A stretch of 64,000 bases of DNA from Nonomuraea wenchangensis (GCF_900111685.1 NZ_FOHX01000022.1:62001-126000), one strand, 5' to 3'. Positions 31,645 through 40,299 are shown, numbered from the stretch's first letter. Numbers and translations: made by a program. Notes: generated from the letters alone by a model not told the origin.

Positions 31645-32264
31645 GGTCCCTGCTCCGCGACCTGACCGGGCGGACCGACCGGGTCCTCACCGGGCAGATC
31701 ATCACGCAGCTCGGCGCGGCCGCGACCGGCGTCTGGCTGGCCACGGCCTCGGCCGCGGGCGAGCTCGACCCGGCCACCGCCCGCGCGCGGATGGCCGAGG
31801 TGGAACACGAGGGGGACGAGGCCCGCGCGGCGCTGGTCGGCCAGATGCGCCGCAGCCTCACCTCGCCCATCGACCGCGAGGACCTCTTCCGCTTCTCCCG
31901 CGCCATCGACGACGTCCTCGACGCGGTACGGGACTTCGTCAGGGAGCTGCACCTGTTCGCCGCGCCGCCCGACCCGTCGTACGCGGGCCCGCTCCGGGCC
32001 CTGGCTGCCGGCATCGAGCAGCTCACCGAGGCGGCCCGGCTGCTGCCCGGCCGCCCACGCGCCGCCGCCGAGGCCGCGAGAGGCGCCAAGAAGCCCGGGG
32101 TGCGGGTCGCCTACCAGCTCGCGCTGGCCGAGGTCCTGGCCGCCCCGCTCACCCCGGACACCATCAAGGTCACGCTGCTGCTGACCCGCCTGGACGCGGC
32201 GGGAACCAGCCTCGCCGCGGCCGTGGACACCCTCGCCGACGGCGTGATCAAGCGCTACCAGTGA
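31641..32264 (+). CDS. DUF47/PhoU-like PiT accessory protein
   Basis: This 207-residue all-helical protein has the DUF47 pattern: a four-helix PhoU-like bundle with EVEHEGDEARAALVGQMRRSLTSPIDREDLFRFSRAIDDVLDAV, which holds the ExxxD metal-cluster positions. DUF47 genes are almost always paired with PiT transporters and regulate them. GTG start overlaps the PiT stop (GTGA). It is the last gene of the nine-gene operon; a weak GAGGAC/GTCCTC hairpin straddles its stop. Confidence 0.9.
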   Translation: MRSLLRDLTGRTDRVLTGQIITQLGAAATGVWLATASAAGELDPATARARMAEVEHEGDEARAALVGQMRRSLTSPIDREDLFRFSRAIDDVLDAVRDFVRELHLFAAPPDPSYAGPLRALAAGIEQLTEAARLLPGRPRAAAEAARGAKKPGVRVAYQLALAEVLAAPLTPDTIKVTLLLTRLDAAGTSLAAAVDTLADGVIKRYQ

Positions 32265-32396
32265 GGACCGCGCAGCGTCCTCCCAGGAGCGTCGTGGGCT
32301 GGACAGCGTCACCTCCGCCGAGTATCTTCTCCGGGTCCCGCCCGACCTGCCCGAGACCGGGACCGCACCCGTATCCGCATCCGAGGAAGCCGCTTC

Positions 32397-33653
32397 GTGA
32401 CCGACGTCGTCCCGCTGCGCAGGAACGCGCGCTTCCAGCTGCTGTGGATCGGCAGCGCGGTCTCCGAGCTGGGGTCGGAGCTCACCAGGCTCGCCATGCC
32501 GCTGCTGGTGCTGGCGCTCACCGGTTCGCCCGGCCTGGCGGGCGTCGTCGCCGGAGCCCGCACCGTCGCTTCGCTCGTCGTCCAGATGCCGGCCGGCGTC
32601 TGGGTCGACCGGTGGGACCGCCGCCGCACGCTCGTCACCGCTCAGGGCCTTCAGGCGGTCGTCTCCGCGCTGCTGACGGCGCTCGTCGTCTCCGGTGACG
32701 TACAGGTCTGGCAGTTCGTCGCGCTGGCGGTGCTGGACGGGCTGTGCGCCGCGTTCATCGTTCCCGTCCAGGACACGGCGATCCGCGGCGTCGTACCCCC
32801 GAGCCAGCTGCACAGCGCCTACGCGCAGGAGGAGGCCCGCACCCACGCGGCCGGGCTGATCGGCCCTCCGCTCGGTGGCCTGCTGTACGGCCTGGGGCGG
32901 GCGGTGCCCTTCGTCGTCGACACCGTCACGTTCCTCGCCGCGACGCTCTTCTACGCCCTCGCGAAGGTGCCGCGCCGCCCGGCGGACGAGCAACGGGACG
33001 TCGGCGAGGAGCGGCGGCCGATCCGGCGTGGCATGCGCAGGGAGGTGGCCGAGGCCGTCGCGTGGCTGTTGCGCCGGCCTGGCCTGCGGGAGGTGACCGC
33101 GGCGGTGATGGTGCTCAACCTGCTGGGCGGAGCGTTCCTGATCCCGCTGATCGTGCTCGTCGGCGAACGCGGCGGTGACGCGCGCGTCACCGGCACGGTC
33201 CTGGCCGGTCTGGGTGTCGGCGGACTGGCCGGCGCGCTGCTGTCGGGCCGCGTCAGCAGGCTCCTGCCTCCCGGCAAGCTGCTGGTCGCCGTCGTGGCGG
33301 TCTTCGGCGCCGCGCTGGCGGCCACGGCGCTGCCCTGGGGGGCGTGGTGGCCGATGATCCCGCTGGTGTTCATCACGTTGTCGACGCCCGCGCTGAACGT
33401 GGTGCTGAACGTGGTGATCGCGCGCATGGTGCCGGAGGCGATGCTCGGCCGGATGGGTGCGGTGCTGAACATGGGCGGGACGGCGCTCAAGCCCCTCGGG
33501 CCGGTGCTCGGCGGGGCGATGGCCGCGGCGCTGGGCGGCGCGGCGGCGCTCGTCGTGCTGGGCGGGCTGCTCGGCCTGACCGCCGCCGTGGCCGCGCTCA
33601 GCCCGCACTTGCGCCGTTTCACCGGAGAACCCGCCGCGGCATCGCCGGCGTGA
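32397..33653 (+). CDS. MFS exporter (EntS/MFS_3 type)
   Basis: This 418-residue protein has twelve predicted helices. It opens with RNARFQLLWIGSAVSELGSELTRLAMPLL and has the loop 2-3 motif GVWVDRWDRRRTLVTAQGLQAV and a central charged loop. It resembles the macrolide and siderophore exporters of the MFS_3 group. GTG start follows a weak AGGAAG site. A TetR gene facing the other way begins 10 bases beyond its stop, so it is its own unit. The substrate is unknown. Confidence 0.88.
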   Translation: MTDVVPLRRNARFQLLWIGSAVSELGSELTRLAMPLLVLALTGSPGLAGVVAGARTVASLVVQMPAGVWVDRWDRRRTLVTAQGLQAVVSALLTALVVSGDVQVWQFVALAVLDGLCAAFIVPVQDTAIRGVVPPSQLHSAYAQEEARTHAAGLIGPPLGGLLYGLGRAVPFVVDTVTFLAATLFYALAKVPRRPADEQRDVGEERRPIRRGMRREVAEAVAWLLRRPGLREVTAAVMVLNLLGGAFLIPLIVLVGERGGDARVTGTVLAGLGVGGLAGALLSGRVSRLLPPGKLLVAVVAVFGAALAATALPWGAWWPMIPLVFITLSTPALNVVLNVVIARMVPEAMLGRMGAVLNMGGTALKPLGPVLGGAMAAALGGAAALVVLGGLLGLTAAVAALSPHLRRFTGEPAAASPA

Positions 33654-33662
33654 CGGCGGGGC

Positions 33663-34148
33663 TCACCCGCCTGCGGCGGGACCGTGGACGATCTGTTCCA
33701 GACAGTCGCGGGCCGCGGCGTACGCGGCCAGGTCGAAGCCGTCGAGGGCGTCGGCGTCGGGAGGGCCGTTCTGTTCCTCCAGGACGTAGCCGACGGTGAA
33801 GCGCAGCACCGTCAGCACGACCAGGCGCGCCTGCCGCAGAGGGATGCCCCGCCCGACGACTGTGGCCATCGCCAGTTCGGAGAAGGCGGCCATCTTGAGT
33901 GACAGCTGGGAGGCCGAGATGATCCGGGCTCCGTCGGGGTGGGCCAGCAACGCGCGCCGCAGCCGCCCGGCCAGGCCGATCAGCCACTCCTGCCAGCGCT
34001 CCTCCGGCGCGGGCGCGGTCAGCTCGGGGAACTGCTGCTCAAGGATCGCCTCGGCGATGGCGGTGACCAGCGCCGCCTTGTTCGGGATGTGCCAGTAGAG
34101 GGTCGGCGACTGGACGCCGAGCCGGGCGGCCAGTTTGCGCGTGGTCAC
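33663..34148 (-). CDS. TetR-class repressor lacking helix 1
   Basis: The sequence matches tetracycline-repressor-type regulators from LDGVTTRKLAARLGVQSPTLYWHIPNKAALVTAIAEAILEQ (helices 2-4 of the DNA-binding domain) through the TetR_C ligand domain to the stop. The usual first helix (about 20 residues before EGLDG) is absent: upstream in frame is QQRTRPGAA, which does not fit. The usable start is a GTG at 34148, 72 bases after the MMPL stop. Helix 1 supports the HTH packing, so the protein may bind DNA poorly or be a recent deletion product. Confidence 0.75.
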   Translation of the reverse strand: MTTRKLAARLGVQSPTLYWHIPNKAALVTAIAEAILEQQFPELTAPAPEERWQEWLIGLAGRLRRALLAHPDGARIISASQLSLKMAAFSELAMATVVGRGIPLRQARLVVLTVLRFTVGYVLEEQNGPPDADALDGFDLAAYAAARDCLEQIVHGPAAGG

Positions 34149-34220
34149 GCCGTCGAGGCCCTCGGCGGCGCCGGGCCGCGTACGCTGCTGCGTGAACGCG
34201 GCCCGGCCGGCCGGTCGCCG

Positions 34221-36731
34221 TCAGCGCGCGGCGGGCTCCGGGACCCGTGCCGGCGGAGCCTGGTGGTGGCGTTCCAGCTTGGCGCCCTCGACGTCCACGT
34301 CGGGCAGGATCCGGTCGAGCCGGCGCGGCAGCCACCACGCCTTGTCGCCCGCCAGATGCATGACCGCCGGGATGATCAGCATGCGTACGACGAACGCGTC
34401 GACGAGCACGCCGAAGGCCAGGGCGAAGCCGACCGGCCGGATCATCGTCATGTGGGAGAACATGAACCCGCCGAAGACCGAGATCATGATGACCGCGGCG
34501 GCGGTGACGACGGCCCTGCCCGCCCGTACGCCCTCGGTGACCGCCTGCCGGGCGGGAGCGCCGTGCGCGTACGCCTCGCGCATCCCCGAGGTGAGGAAGA
34601 GCTGGTAGTCCATGGCGAGCCCGAACAGGATGCCCACCAGCAGGGTCGGCAGGAAGTTGAGGATCGGCGCGGGGTCGGTGACGCCGAAGAGGCCGCCGAG
34701 CCAGCCCCACTGGTAGACGGCCGTGACGCCGCCGAGCGCCGCGAACAGCGACAGGACGAAGCCGCCGGTGGCGATGAGGGGCACCAGGATCGAGCGGAAC
34801 ACGACGATCAGGATCAGCAGCGACAGGCCGACGACGAGGGCGAGGTAGGCCGGCAGGGCGTCGGCGAGCTTCTCGGAGATGTCGAGGTTGGCGCTGGCGC
34901 TGCCCGCGACGGACAGGGACACCTCGCCTGAGCCGAGCTCAAGGCTGCGGCCACGCAGGTAGTGGACGAGGTCCTCGGTGGACTCCGACGTCGGCCCGCC
35001 CGCCGGGACGACCTGGAAGACCAGGACGGTGCCCTGGTCGTTGGCGCCGATGGGGGCGACCGCGGTCACGCCGTCGACGTCCATGAGCTGCTTGCCGAGG
35101 CCGGCCTGGGCCGCCGTGAGCTCGTCGCCGGTCACCCCGTGGCCGAGGTCGGCGACGACGACCAGGGGCCCGTTGGAGCCGGCACCGAACTTCTCGGTGA
35201 TGGCGGTGTAGGCGCGGTACTGCGTAGAGTCGGCGGCCTCGGACGCGCCCGTGGGCAGGCCGAGCCGCATCGAGGCGGCGGGCAGCGCGAGGAGGGCCAG
35301 TGCGCCCACGCCGACCACGATCCGCAGGACGGCGCCGCCGATGGTCATCGGCCGCACGCCCCCGGATGTTGCCTGGGGTGTGGCCCGCGCGGCGGCCTTC
35401 CTGTCGCGCCGGGGGAGCAGCCGGTGCCCGAGCAGGCCGAGCAGTGCCGGGGTCATGGTCACGGTGAGGAGCACCGCGACGGCGATGGCGACGGCGCCGA
35501 CGGTCCCCATCAGCGCGAGGAACGGGATGCCCGTGACGTTGAGCGCCAGCAGCGCGATGAGCACGGTGCTGCCCGCGAAGATCACGGCGTTGCCGCTGGT
35601 GCCGTTGGCCAGCCCGATGGACTCCGCCACGGCCATGCCCGCCTTCAGCTGGCGGCGGTGGCGGTGCAGGATGAACAGCGCGTAGTCGATGCCGACGGCC
35701 AGGCCGAGCATGGCGCCCAGGATGGGCGTCACCGACGTCATCTCGATGCTGCCCGACAGGGCCATGGCGCCCGCGACGGCCACGCCCACGCCGAGGAGCG
35801 CGTTGAGGATCGGCAGCCCGGCGGCCACGAGGGTGCCCGTCATGATGACGAGCACGATGGCCGCGACGACGAGGCCGACCGCCTCGCCGACGCCGCCGAG
35901 CTGGATCTCGCCCTGCGCGATCTCGGCGGAGTAGTCGGCGGTGACGCCGCGGGGGAGCGCGGCGTCGAAGGTCGCGGTGACGGCTTCCTTGGTCTCCGGG
36001 GTGATCTCCTGCTGCGGCAGGTCGAAGACGACGGTGGCGGTCGCGGTCGAGCCGTCGGAGGAGACCGTACGGATGCCCTGCGCGATGGTCAGCAGGTCGC
36101 GTCCGGTGAGCAGCTGCCGCTCGGACGTCTCCAGGGTCGCGCGCTGCTTGTCGAGCTGGGCCTGCTGCTTGTCGAGCTGGGCGAGGGTCGCCTTGAGCCG
36201 GGTGAGTGTGGCCTTGAGCCGCGGGTTCGAGCCGGCCTGCCGGAGGGCCGTCTCGGCTTGCTCGATGCCCGCTTCGGTCTGTGAGCGGGCCTGGTCGAGC
36301 TGCTTCTGGCCCTGGCCGAGCCGGTCGCGGCCGTCTTCGACCTGCGCCAGGCCATCGGTGATCTTCTTCGCCTGCTCCGCGCGTGTCGCGGTGGAGACGA
36401 ACGGGTCGGCCACCTGGTCCACGCCGTCGAGGTCGGCGACCTTGCGCAGCGCGGCGCTGACGCCCTCGCGCTGGGCGGTCGTGAGCTCCTCACCGTTGCC
36501 CGAACGGATGACGACCTGCCCGGTGCCGCCGCTGGCCACGGGCAGCTCGGTCTTGAGCCGGTCGGTCACCTGGGCCGTCGGCGTGCCGGGGATGGTCATC
36601 GTCGAGCTCATGGTCCCGCCGAAGGCCAGGAAGGCTCCGACGGCCAGGGCGAGCACGACGACCCAGGCGGTGATCACCCACCAGGCCCGCCGGGCGGTGA
36701 ACCGGCCCAGCCGGTAGAGCAGTTCGGCCAT
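34221..36731 (-). CDS. MMPL-family (RND) exporter
   Basis: This 836-residue exporter has the two-fold RND layout: helix 1 (WWVITAWVVVLALAVGAFLAF), a large first external domain with a heptad-rich coiled-coil hairpin (about residues 120-225, LAQLDKQQAQLDKQRATLETS), helices 2-6 with GLAVGIDYALFILHRHRRQL, a second external domain, and helices 8-12 with GLAMDYQLFLTSGMREAYAHG. The GxDYxLF pair is the proton-relay signature. Actinomycete MMPL proteins export lipids or hydrophobic drugs. Its promoter region carries two matching palindromes. Confidence 0.9.
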   Translation of the reverse strand: MAELLYRLGRFTARRAWWVITAWVVVLALAVGAFLAFGGTMSSTMTIPGTPTAQVTDRLKTELPVASGGTGQVVIRSGNGEELTTAQREGVSAALRKVADLDGVDQVADPFVSTATRAEQAKKITDGLAQVEDGRDRLGQGQKQLDQARSQTEAGIEQAETALRQAGSNPRLKATLTRLKATLAQLDKQQAQLDKQRATLETSERQLLTGRDLLTIAQGIRTVSSDGSTATATVVFDLPQQEITPETKEAVTATFDAALPRGVTADYSAEIAQGEIQLGGVGEAVGLVVAAIVLVIMTGTLVAAGLPILNALLGVGVAVAGAMALSGSIEMTSVTPILGAMLGLAVGIDYALFILHRHRRQLKAGMAVAESIGLANGTSGNAVIFAGSTVLIALLALNVTGIPFLALMGTVGAVAIAVAVLLTVTMTPALLGLLGHRLLPRRDRKAAARATPQATSGGVRPMTIGGAVLRIVVGVGALALLALPAASMRLGLPTGASEAADSTQYRAYTAITEKFGAGSNGPLVVVADLGHGVTGDELTAAQAGLGKQLMDVDGVTAVAPIGANDQGTVLVFQVVPAGGPTSESTEDLVHYLRGRSLELGSGEVSLSVAGSASANLDISEKLADALPAYLALVVGLSLLILIVVFRSILVPLIATGGFVLSLFAALGGVTAVYQWGWLGGLFGVTDPAPILNFLPTLLVGILFGLAMDYQLFLTSGMREAYAHGAPARQAVTEGVRAGRAVVTAAAVIMISVFGGFMFSHMTMIRPVGFALAFGVLVDAFVVRMLIIPAVMHLAGDKAWWLPRRLDRILPDVDVEGAKLERHHQAPPARVPEPAAR

Positions 36732-36772
36732 CGAGCACTCACTTTCCGCTTCTCACGTGGGGTTCGAGCAAC

Positions 36773-36829
36773 CGGATAAGGGCTATCCGATTCCGCAAGT
36801 CTAGTGAGAAGCGGATAGCCCTCATCCGC
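36773..36829. promoter_or_regulatory. Pair of palindromic operators before the MMPL gene
   Basis: Site 1 is CGGATAAGGGCTATCCG (36773-36789). Site 2 (36811-36829), read on the opposite strand, is GCGGATGAGGGCTATCCGC, so both share CGGATRAGGGCTATCCG. Their centres are 39 bp apart, and the first lies 42 bases from the MMPL start. They are the natural binding sites for the TetR protein encoded at the end of this unit. Confidence 0.75.
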
Positions 36830-36856
36830 TTCATCGGAGGTGCGTGCTGTGACGTT

Positions 36857-36975
36857 GATCCCATGAGGCCGGCCGGGTGCTGGAGCGCGCTGTGGCGGAG
36901 CTGGTGCAGGATCCAGCCTTGCCGGTGTGGGTCGCCGCGCGGCGGGTGGGTTTGCGGCGCTCCAGTCGCCGGGCC
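36857..36975 (-). pseudogene. Possible tyrosine recombinase remnant
   Basis: The minus-strand text RQGWILHQLRHSALQH resembles the WTLHQLRHSALTH box of actinomycete tyrosine recombinases with its His-x-x-Arg pair. Nothing else of the protein could be followed. The rest of 36976-37201 shows no gene. Confidence 0.4.
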
Positions 36976-37201
36976 GGGGGTCAGGGTCGCGATGGGATAT
37001 GCCGGGCCGGTCACAGCGGTCAGCCGGGCGAGGGTTTCGGCGTAACCGGCTCTGGCGGCGCGCTCCCGCCTTCCGAGTGTCAGGCCACAGCTCGCTCCGA
37101 TCGGTTCAGTCGTTCCTGCCTGGCCTGAAATTCTGCCGTCGCCCGCGGACACGTAGGAAGTGAAAGCCCGCAGCGTTCGGAAGGTCTGACGAGGATGACG
37201 C

Positions 37202-37753
37202 GTGAGTGAACAAGACGACCGGTCCCGGTTCGAGGCGGTGTACCGGAGAACCTATGAGCAAATCCTCGGATACGCCGTGCGGCGGTGTTCCTCTCCCGAG
37301 GACGCCGCCGACGTTGTGGCCGAGACCTATGTGATCGCCTGGAAGCGAATAGCCGAGCTCCCCGGCGGCGAGGCCGGCAGGCTCTGGCTGTACGGCGTCG
37401 CCCGCCGGGTCCTGGCCAACCACCGCCGAAGCGAGCGGCGCAGGCTCACCCGGCACACCGAACTCACCGACGAGATCGAACACCTCTACGCCGCCCGCTC
37501 CCACCACAGTGAGCAGCACGGCGTGGACGAGGCCATGGACGTGCTCGCCGACAGCGATCGTGAACTGCTGGCCCTGAACCTCTGGGAGGGGCTCGACCCC
37601 GGCGAGATCGCCACAGTGCTGGACTGCTCCCGTAACGCCGCCAGTATCCGCCTGCACCGGGCCCGCAAACGCTTCGCCAAGGCCCTGGAGAAGACCCGCC
37701 CATCGGCCGCTGGTTTCGCATCACGGCCGCTCATCGAGAAGGAGTCAGGGTGA
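37202..37753 (+). CDS. ECF RNA polymerase sigma factor
   Basis: This 183-residue sigma factor begins at GTG. Region 2 is at about 10-75 (FEAVYRRTYEQILGYAVRRCSSPEDAADVVAETYVIAWKRI), followed by RLWLYGVARRVLANHRR; region 4 is at about 110-165 (LADSDRELLALNLWEGLDPGEIATVLDCSRNAASIRLHRARKRF). It is a two-domain ECF factor without the extra C-terminal domain. The next gene overlaps it by GTGA and encodes a membrane protein that probably holds it inactive. Confidence 0.9.
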   Translation: MSEQDDRSRFEAVYRRTYEQILGYAVRRCSSPEDAADVVAETYVIAWKRIAELPGGEAGRLWLYGVARRVLANHRRSERRRLTRHTELTDEIEHLYAARSHHSEQHGVDEAMDVLADSDRELLALNLWEGLDPGEIATVLDCSRNAASIRLHRARKRFAKALEKTRPSAAGFASRPLIEKESG

Positions 37754-38613
37754 ACAACGACCAGATCTTCAAGGACCGGGCGCGAGTGCTGGATGAGGAC
37801 CTGGCCGGCCGGGCGTCCACCGCGGGGGCGGACGCGCTGCTGGCGGAGATCGTCTCGCTGGAACGCGCTCCCGCCCGGCGACGGCTCTTGCCGTCGCCTC
37901 GTCGCGCCCTGCTGGGCATGGCTGCGGTCGCCGTTCTGGCGGGAGCCATTGTCGTCGGCCCGTCCCTGTTCGGGGCCTCCGAGCAGGTGTACGCCAGCCA
38001 GGCGGTGACGATCGACCGCGTCGGCGACGAGTACGCCTTCTACTTCACCGAAGGCAATCCTGATCCCGCCGAATTGAAGAAGGCCTTCCACCAGGTCGGC
38101 CTGGACAACCTCACGGTGTCGCTGGTCCCCGTTCCGCCGCGAATGCCGGCAGGCTCCGTCTTCGGATTCGAGAAGTCCGACCCCGACGCAAGAGCAACGT
38201 TCGCCGGGGACAGCTGCCCTGAGCGGGTCGAAGACTGCATCACGGCCTTCCGTGTCACCGCGGACATCAAGGGGCCCGCGAAGGTCAGCCTGGGCCGCCC
38301 GGCGAAGCCCGGGGAGAAGTACGCCTTCCCCGCCGACGCCAGTTGGCCGGGCGAGGCGCTGGCCGGGGTGAACCTACAGGGACGCTCGGCGGCCCAGGCG
38401 GCAGACGTCGTGCGCGAGCACCATCTGAAGGTGGCCTACGTGCTCGACTGGCGGCTGCCGAACGACGAAAAGGACACGCGTTTCGAGAAGGATGTGCCCG
38501 CTTCCCGTATCGATCCCGACTGGCAGGTGGCGAGGGCGGAATCGTACAACGACGGCGTCATCGTCCTGCACGTGGTGCCGGGCCCGGCTGCGACCCCGCC
38601 GCCCGGATTCTGA
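37750..38613 (+). CDS. Membrane-anchored putative anti-sigma partner
   Basis: This 287-residue protein has a cytoplasmic N-terminus of about 50 residues (FKDRARVLDEDLAGRASTAGADALLAEIVSLE), one membrane helix at about 53-74 (ALLGMAAVAVLAGAIVVGP) and a long outer domain. The last 90 residues contain AGVNLQGRSAAQAADVVREHHLKVAYVLDW and GVIVLHVVPGP, a PASTA-like strand-helix-strand pattern. The layout and the GTGA overlap with the sigma gene indicate an anti-sigma role, although no zinc HxxxCxxC motif is present. A PASTA-like ectodomain could sense cell-wall material. Confidence 0.7.
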   Translation: MNNDQIFKDRARVLDEDLAGRASTAGADALLAEIVSLERAPARRRLLPSPRRALLGMAAVAVLAGAIVVGPSLFGASEQVYASQAVTIDRVGDEYAFYFTEGNPDPAELKKAFHQVGLDNLTVSLVPVPPRMPAGSVFGFEKSDPDARATFAGDSCPERVEDCITAFRVTADIKGPAKVSLGRPAKPGEKYAFPADASWPGEALAGVNLQGRSAAQAADVVREHHLKVAYVLDWRLPNDEKDTRFEKDVPASRIDPDWQVARAESYNDGVIVLHVVPGPAATPPPGF

Positions 38614-38681
38614 CTGACCCTGTGTGATCGATACGCACGCGCGGACATGACGTCCTCCCGGAGTGGAGGCTGAGCCAGAGC

Positions 38682-38717
38682 AGGTGGGTAGTCGTTCGCG
38701 CGAACGACTACCCACCT
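38682..38717. terminator. Perfect 36-bp palindrome
   Basis: AGGTGGGTAGTCGTTCGC (38682-38699) is followed immediately by its exact reverse complement (38700-38717), with no spacer. It lies 69 bases after the membrane-protein stop. As RNA it gives a 16-bp stem with a GCGC loop on either strand, fitting a bidirectional terminator. As DNA it could also bind a dimeric protein. Confidence 0.7.
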
Positions 38718-38819
38718 CGGCACGCTGATGGCGCGGCCACTCTGCGTGCCCGCAGCGCTGTGCGACCCTCAAGGGGCGCCATACTGTGGTGTCGAGTTCG
38801 GCCAGTTCCGCTTTCCCCA

Positions 38820-39020
38820 TCCACGCTGACGACGCCGAAGAAGTTGGATCACCTTCGCCGCCAACAGATACTCGCGCGCCATCGCCTGGCTGCCCGCCGG
38901 GGCGGTCTGCCACTCCAGATACTTGGCGATCAGGCCCAGATGGTCCGAGCGGGTCTGATCGCGCCCGCCGTAAAGCCGCAGCACCGCCGGCGCCATGCCA
39001 GACGAACGCCATATCAGCCG
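38820..39020 (-). pseudogene. Tn3-family transposase, N-terminal remnant
   Basis: The minus frame reads YGGRDQTRSDHLGLIAKYLEW, then QTAPAGSQAM and, directly joined, AREYLLAAKVI. In Tn3 transposases these two blocks (the DUF4158 end and the FRLACEYLxxAKVIRPG segment) are about 25 residues apart, so there is an internal deletion. Flanking frames are unrelated. It is the second Tn3 scar of the window, in the same orientation as the one at 13.6 kb. Confidence 0.6.
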
Positions 39021-39088
39021 ACGTCGGCGTGAAATACCGTCAGTGCTACCGGGACCCCATCGATCCACACAGGAGTACTCTTCGAGAC

Positions 39089-39760
39089 GTGAAACCGCGA
39101 CCCGCCGCCGACCAGGCCGCGCGGCGTGGCGGCCTGCGCCGGGACGCGGAACGCAACCGGGACCGCATCGTGCGCGCCGCCCGGGAACTCTTCGCCGAGC
39201 GCGGCCTCGCCGTCGGCTTCAACGAGGTCGCCCACCACGCCGGCGTCGGCGTCGGCACCGTCTACCGGCGCTTCGCCGACAAGGAGGAGCTCATCCACGC
39301 GGCGCTGCGGGAGCCGCTGGGCGAGCTGGCGGAGGTCGCGCAGCGCGCGGGTGAGGCCGAGCGCGCCTGGGACGGCCTCGAACTCCTCCTCGGCAGCATC
39401 ACCGAGCTCCTGGTGGACAACCTCGGACTGCGGGACGTCGCGCTCGGCGGCGGCGGATGGCGGCTCGGCAGGACCACCGTCGAACGCGTCGCGGAGGTGC
39501 TGCAGCACCTGCTCGACCGGGCGCGGGCCGAGGGCGATCTGCGTGACGGCGTCGCCGGCGACGACGTGGTGATGATCCTGTGGCTGGTGACCGACCTGGC
39601 GCAGCACTCCGTCCAGGTCCGCCCGGGGCTGTACCGCCGCTATCTGCAGGTCATGCTCGACGGGCTGCGAGCCGCGCCAGGCAGGTCGCCGCTGGTGGAG
39701 AAGCCCACCGAGCAGCAGATGTTGACGATCTGCCGGCGCTGGGCGGGCGCGCCCCTCTGA
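39089..39760 (+). CDS. TetR-family transcriptional regulator
   Basis: This 223-residue protein starts at GTG 39089. The HTH domain (residues about 20-66) reads RDRIVRAARELFAERGLAVGFNEVAHHAGVGVGTVYRRFADKEELI, a complete TetR_N. The C-terminal domain has LLVDNLGLRDVALGGGGWRLGRTTVERV, as in the SbtR-like C-terminal group. No obvious target gene adjoins it: a decayed TetR gene faces it on the right and a Tn3 scar lies on the left. Confidence 0.88.
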   Translation: MKPRPAADQAARRGGLRRDAERNRDRIVRAARELFAERGLAVGFNEVAHHAGVGVGTVYRRFADKEELIHAALREPLGELAEVAQRAGEAERAWDGLELLLGSITELLVDNLGLRDVALGGGGWRLGRTTVERVAEVLQHLLDRARAEGDLRDGVAGDDVVMILWLVTDLAQHSVQVRPGLYRRYLQVMLDGLRAAPGRSPLVEKPTEQQMLTICRRWAGAPL

Positions 39761-39776
39761 GGACCGTCCCGATGCC

Positions 39777-40298
39777 TCAGGCCGGTCCGAGCACGTCCGG
39801 GGTGATCAGGGCGCGGGCGGTGGCCGCGAAATAGTCCCCGGTGGCGGCCTCGGCGAGGCCGAACGTGACGCCCTGGCTGAGGCCGACCATGAGCGCGCGC
39901 AGCGCCGTGGCCAGGCGCCGGGCCTGCCGCGAGGTGACGGCGCTGCCGTCGTGAACCCTGCCGGACAGCAGCGCGGTCAGGCGTTCCTCGTGCGCCCGGA
40001 CGGAGGCGGCGAGCCTGGGCGCCAGCTCGGGATCGCGCAGGGCCAGGTCCTGGAGGCTGATCTCGAACGACAGGTGGCGCAGCGCGTCGGGGTCGTCGCA
40101 CAGGCGGCGGTAGTGGCGGGCGAAGACCTCCACCGCCTCCACGAGGCCCATCCCGTCGGGGACGGTCTGCTCGATGCCGCCGTAGTGCGGGGTGAGGTAG
40201 TCGGTGACCAGGGCGATCAGCAGTCCGTTCTTGCTGCCGAACAGCGAGTAGACCGCGCCCGTGGTCAGCCCGGCCTGCTCGGCGATCTCCTCCAGCTT
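39777..40298 (-). pseudogene. TetR-family regulator, 5' truncated
   Basis: The frame from 40298 reads KLEEIAEQAGLTTGAVYSLFGSKNGLLIALVTDYL, helices 2-4 of TetR_N, then MGLVEAVEVFARHYRRLCDDPDALRHLSFEISLQDLALRDPELAPRL of the ligand domain, to a stop at 39777. Helix 1 and the start codon are missing because unrelated plus-strand coding DNA takes over at about 40300. The longest stretch with a start (from 40151) lacks the DNA-binding domain altogether. Confidence 0.75.
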
Positions 40299-40299
40299 C

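Noticed and set aside
31554..33608. A 684-codon minus-strand frame across the DUF47 and MFS genes
   Set aside because: Repetitive Arg/Gln/Asp/His-rich shadow with no recognisable domain; both plus-strand genes are convincing.
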